Part shown: piece after piece, positions 14,973 to 16,575 of the stretch | How the letters are laid out: the number at the start of each line of letters is the position of its first letter | How positions within the stretch are numbered: position 1 is the stretch's first letter | Assembly: GCA_900551965.1 (NCBI GenBank) | Contig: URYF01000032.1 | Location: 1-16,575 of the forward strand | DNA: 16,575 bases | Direction: 5' to 3' | Source: an uncultured bacterium | GTDB taxonomy: Bacteria > Cyanobacteriota > Vampirovibrionia > Gastranaerophilales > Gastranaerophilaceae | The notes under the pieces: model-generated | The model's database searches: none | Told to the model about the DNA's origin: nothing | Seen by the model: only the letters and a program-made list of their open reading frames with translations | Program-made: the position numbers and the translations under genes

Positions 14973-15034
14973 TTAAAAATATACCATACTGTCGTATTAA
15001 AATTTGATAGTAATTCTCCGATAATAAAAATGAT

Positions 15035-15349
15035 ATGCGAGATATTAAAAAATTATTGGGTAAAAAGATTCGCGAGTTTAGGAAATCTAAACGAATGACA
15101 CAAGAACAGCTTGCGGAATCTATTGGTATTGGAACGGCAAATATAAGCTATTTTGAAACAGGTCGTTTTGCGCCTTCTATGGAAACTTTGGATAAATTAT
15201 CTGAAGTTTTGGGTGTTATGCCATACGAGTTTTATATGTTTGAACATATAAAGTCTTGTGATGAATTGCGAAAAGAGCTTTTTGAGGCTTTGGATAATGA
15301 TGAAGAGCTGTTAAGGCTTATTTATAAATTTTATAAAACAGTGAGATAA
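15035..15349 (+). CDS. XRE-family helix-turn-helix transcriptional regulator
   Basis: This 104-aa cytoplasmic DNA-binding protein has a single HTH_3 domain (about 7-66). Seen motifs are IREFRKSKRMTQEQLAESIGI, with the turn at GIGTANISYFETGRFAPSMETLDKLSEVLGV. A short helical C-terminal tail (about 70-104) may dimerise. There is no peptidase or ligand-binding domain, so it resembles small phage-type or locus-specific repressors. It is divergent from the GT8-GT2 glycosyltransferase, and a perfect palindrome lies between them, so it may control that gene and itself. No Shine-Dalgarno sequence precedes the ATG. A GATAAT box at 15020-15025 lies 9 nt before it, so the transcript may be leaderless or nearly so. 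TTGATA at 15004-15009 looks like a -35 box but is too close to GATAAT. Confidence 0.9.
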   Translation: MRDIKKLLGKKIREFRKSKRMTQEQLAESIGIGTANISYFETGRFAPSMETLDKLSEVLGVMPYEFYMFEHIKSCDELRKELFEALDNDEELLRLIYKFYKTVR

Positions 15350-15356
15350 TTAATTT
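15345..15356 (+). repeat. 12-bp direct repeat, copy 1
   Basis: GATAATTAATTT spans the XRE stop codon and the bases after it. The identical sequence recurs at 15385-15396, where it forms the -10 region of rlmN. Confidence 0.6.
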
Positions 15357-15360
15357 TGTA

Positions 15361-15390
15361 TTGTACAAAAGTTTTTTAGCATGCGATAAT
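15361..15390 (+). promoter_or_regulatory. rlmN promoter (extended -10)
   Basis: An extended -10 box TGCGATAAT (15382-15390) lies 6 nt before the rlmN ATG. A weak -35 box TTGTAC (15361-15366) is 18 bp upstream. The predicted transcription start falls on or next to the A of the ATG, and no Shine-Dalgarno sequence is present. Confidence 0.5.
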
Positions 15391-15396
15391 TAATTT
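15385..15396 (+). repeat. 12-bp direct repeat, copy 2
   Basis: This is a second perfect copy of GATAATTAATTT, 40 bp after the first and ending directly at the rlmN ATG. It includes the predicted -10 box. Confidence 0.6.
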
Positions 15397-16416
15397 ATGA
15401 GAATTTTATCAGGACTTAATTTAAAAGAAATTGAAGAAATTACGGATTCGCTTGGAGCTACAAAGTTTAGAGCGCGCCAGATTCATAATTGGATTTATTT
15501 AAAATCTGTTAAAGATATTGATGAAATGACTGATTTGTCTGTAAAATTCCGCGATGAATTAAAAAAGATTGCACAAGTTACAGATATAAAAATTAAAGTT
15601 AAACAGGTTAGTACTGACGGGACTATTAAATATCTGCTTGAATTCCCAGATGGTGAGTGTGTTGAAACCGTTTTGATGAGGTTTGATAACCGTGCGAATT
15701 TGACAGCTTGTGTGAGTTCTCAAGTCGGGTGTGCGGTGAATTGTTCTTTCTGTGCAACCGGAAAGCGTGGATTTATCAGGAACTTAACTTATAAAGAAAT
15801 TATTGAACAAGTTTTGATGATTCAACGAGATACAGGGCTGAAGGTTACAAATGTTGTGTTTATGGGGCAGGGTGAACCTCTGTTAAATCTTGATAATGTT
15901 TTGAAAGCTATGTCAATTTTTAATGAAAGTTTTCAAATTGGTGCAAGACGTCTTACTGTTTCGACATCAGGCATTGTTCCAAAAATCAGAAAACTTGCGG
16001 ATTTGGATATGCAGTCAACTTTAGCGCTGTCTTTGCACGCTTCAAATCATAATACACGATTGAAGTTAATGCCGATTGAAGCTAAATATAATATGGAAGA
16101 GCTTCACAATGCTTTGAAATATTATGTTGATAAAACCGGCAGACGTATTACTATAGAATATCTTTTGATAAAAGATTTGAATGATACTGTAGATAGTGCA
16201 AAACAGCTTGCGGCATACTTAAAAGATATTAAATGCAATATTAATTTAATACCTTATAACCCGACAGAGCAAAACGATTACAAGCGTCCGTCAAATAATT
16301 CTATTATGAAGTTTAAGTATTTGATGGAGCATTCCGGGAAAAAGGTTACAGTAAGGCTGGAGCGCGGAGCTGATATTGATGCAGCCTGCGGTCAATTGCG
16401 CGGCAAGGTTAAGTAA
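15397..16416 (+). CDS. rlmN: Dual-specificity 23S rRNA/tRNA adenine-C2 methyltransferase RlmN
   Basis: RlmN is a radical SAM enzyme that methylates C2 of A2503 in 23S rRNA and of A37 in some tRNAs. The 339-aa protein shows an N-terminal RNA-binding part with RQIHNWIY (27-34). The radical SAM cluster motif CAVNCSFC (C112, C116, C119) is followed by ATGKRGF, then FMGQGEPLLN (155-164), RLTVSTSGIVP and LALSLHA. The C-terminal DIDAACGQL holds C330, the cysteine that is methylated during catalysis. Length is typical. C330 and the LALSLHASN stretch favour RlmN, although the related resistance enzyme Cfr shares the cluster. The ATG at 15397 has no ribosome-binding sequence but an extended -10 box 6 nt upstream. 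No terminator is seen after the gene. Confidence 0.96.
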   Translation: MRILSGLNLKEIEEITDSLGATKFRARQIHNWIYLKSVKDIDEMTDLSVKFRDELKKIAQVTDIKIKVKQVSTDGTIKYLLEFPDGECVETVLMRFDNRANLTACVSSQVGCAVNCSFCATGKRGFIRNLTYKEIIEQVLMIQRDTGLKVTNVVFMGQGEPLLNLDNVLKAMSIFNESFQIGARRLTVSTSGIVPKIRKLADLDMQSTLALSLHASNHNTRLKLMPIEAKYNMEELHNALKYYVDKTGRRITIEYLLIKDLNDTVDSAKQLAAYLKDIKCNINLIPYNPTEQNDYKRPSNNSIMKFKYLMEHSGKKVTVRLERGADIDAACGQLRGKVK

Positions 16417-16477
16417 GTGGCTCAACTTTCAGCACAACAAGAATGTATTCATAAATTGGCACGAAGAGATTAATAAA

Positions 16478-16506
16478 TTGACTGTGGTGCCAGGATGTAC
16501 TATACT
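16478..16506 (+). promoter_or_regulatory. Near-consensus promoter for the truncated terminal gene
   Basis: TTGACT (16478-16483), a 17-bp spacer and TATACT (16501-16506) form one of the best promoters in the window. Transcription would begin near 16513, leaving a leader of about 23 nt with AAGGAG. Confidence 0.7.
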
Positions 16507-16535
16507 TAATAAAGTGTATGGAAAAGGAGAGAAAG

Positions 16536-16575
16536 ATGTTGAAAGTGAACGCTAGAGTGCAATTGCGGGGGGGGG
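16536..16575 (+). CDS. Start of an unidentified gene, cut by the window edge
   Basis: An ATG at 16536 follows AAGGAG with good spacing and a strong promoter. The first residues read MLKVNARVQLR, then Gly codons from a run of Gs at the very end. Only 13 codons are present, so no product can be named. The final glycines may be false, since the run of nine Gs looks like a sequence-end artefact. Confidence 0.5.
   Translation, partial: MLKVNARVQLRGG
16567..16575. other. Terminal run of nine Gs
   Basis: The last nine bases are all G in otherwise AT-rich DNA, exactly at the end of the window. This is typical of dark-cycle poly-G calls at read or contig ends, although a real homopolymer cannot be excluded. 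Confidence 0.6.

Noticed and set aside
15397..16416. Cfr-type antibiotic resistance methyltransferase
   Set aside because: The motif pattern and length fit RlmN, and the gene sits in an ordinary chromosomal context without mobile elements.
16456..16471. TTGGCACG resembling the -24 half of a sigma54 promoter
   Set aside because: The required TTGC half is GATT here, and a near-consensus sigma70 promoter follows immediately.
16457..16492. Inverted repeat TGGCAC/GTGCCA downstream of rlmN as a terminator
   Set aside because: The 24-nt loop is too long and no T-run follows; chance or an operator overlapping the -35 box are equally possible.

Overview
The window is AT-rich, tightly packed bacterial DNA with 14 complete genes and two partial genes at its edges. 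I see no rRNA, tRNA, CRISPR array or insertion sequence. The gene set fits an anaerobic gut bacterium with a two-membrane or diderm-like envelope. It includes a separate glycyl-tRNA synthetase beta subunit, the MEP-pathway enzyme IspG, a TM1266-type hydrogenase-associated regulator, a GHL10-type secreted glycosidase-like protein and a GT8-GT2 glycosyltransferase. My best guess is the Gastranaerophilales/Melainabacteria (Vampirovibrionia) lineage. That is inference from style and content, because no phylogenetic marker could be searched.

Layout. On the left, a partial ICMT-like membrane protein and prfB (release factor 2, made through a programmed +1 frameshift) run leftward. A DUF4013-like membrane protein diverges from prfB. 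Both sides of that junction can be read as promoters sharing one palindromic TTGCAA -35 box with equal 16-bp spacers. Next come leftward genes for a 5'-nucleotidase-family metallophosphatase without a signal peptide, a TM1266-like ACT-fold regulator, and a 105-aa unknown protein with its own terminator. glyS follows, with its own promoter. A compact leftward operon of three exported proteins then follows: a 105-aa unknown, a TPR protein and a GHL10-type glycosidase-like protein. ispG follows.

On the right, a metallophosphoesterase and a YkgJ-type cysteine-cluster protein run rightward as a two-gene operon. They meet a very AT-rich bifunctional GT8-GT2 glycosyltransferase that runs leftward, with a 44-bp overlap of the 3' ends. 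A 21-bp perfect palindrome overlaps the glycosyltransferase promoter. A divergent XRE regulator sits next to it, suggesting a local regulator-target pair. rlmN follows. The window ends in the first 13 codons of another gene behind a near-consensus promoter, running into nine Gs that look like an assembly or sequencing edge.

How the genes work together. Much of the content is translation housekeeping: prfB, glyS and rlmN (23S rRNA A2503 and tRNA A37 methylation). ispG supplies isoprenoid precursors. The exported operon, the DUF4013-like protein, the ICMT-like protein and the GT8-GT2 enzyme act at the envelope. A recurrent feature is a -10 box exactly 6 nt before an ATG that has no Shine-Dalgarno sequence (prfB, ispG, rlmN), suggesting leaderless mRNAs for several housekeeping genes.
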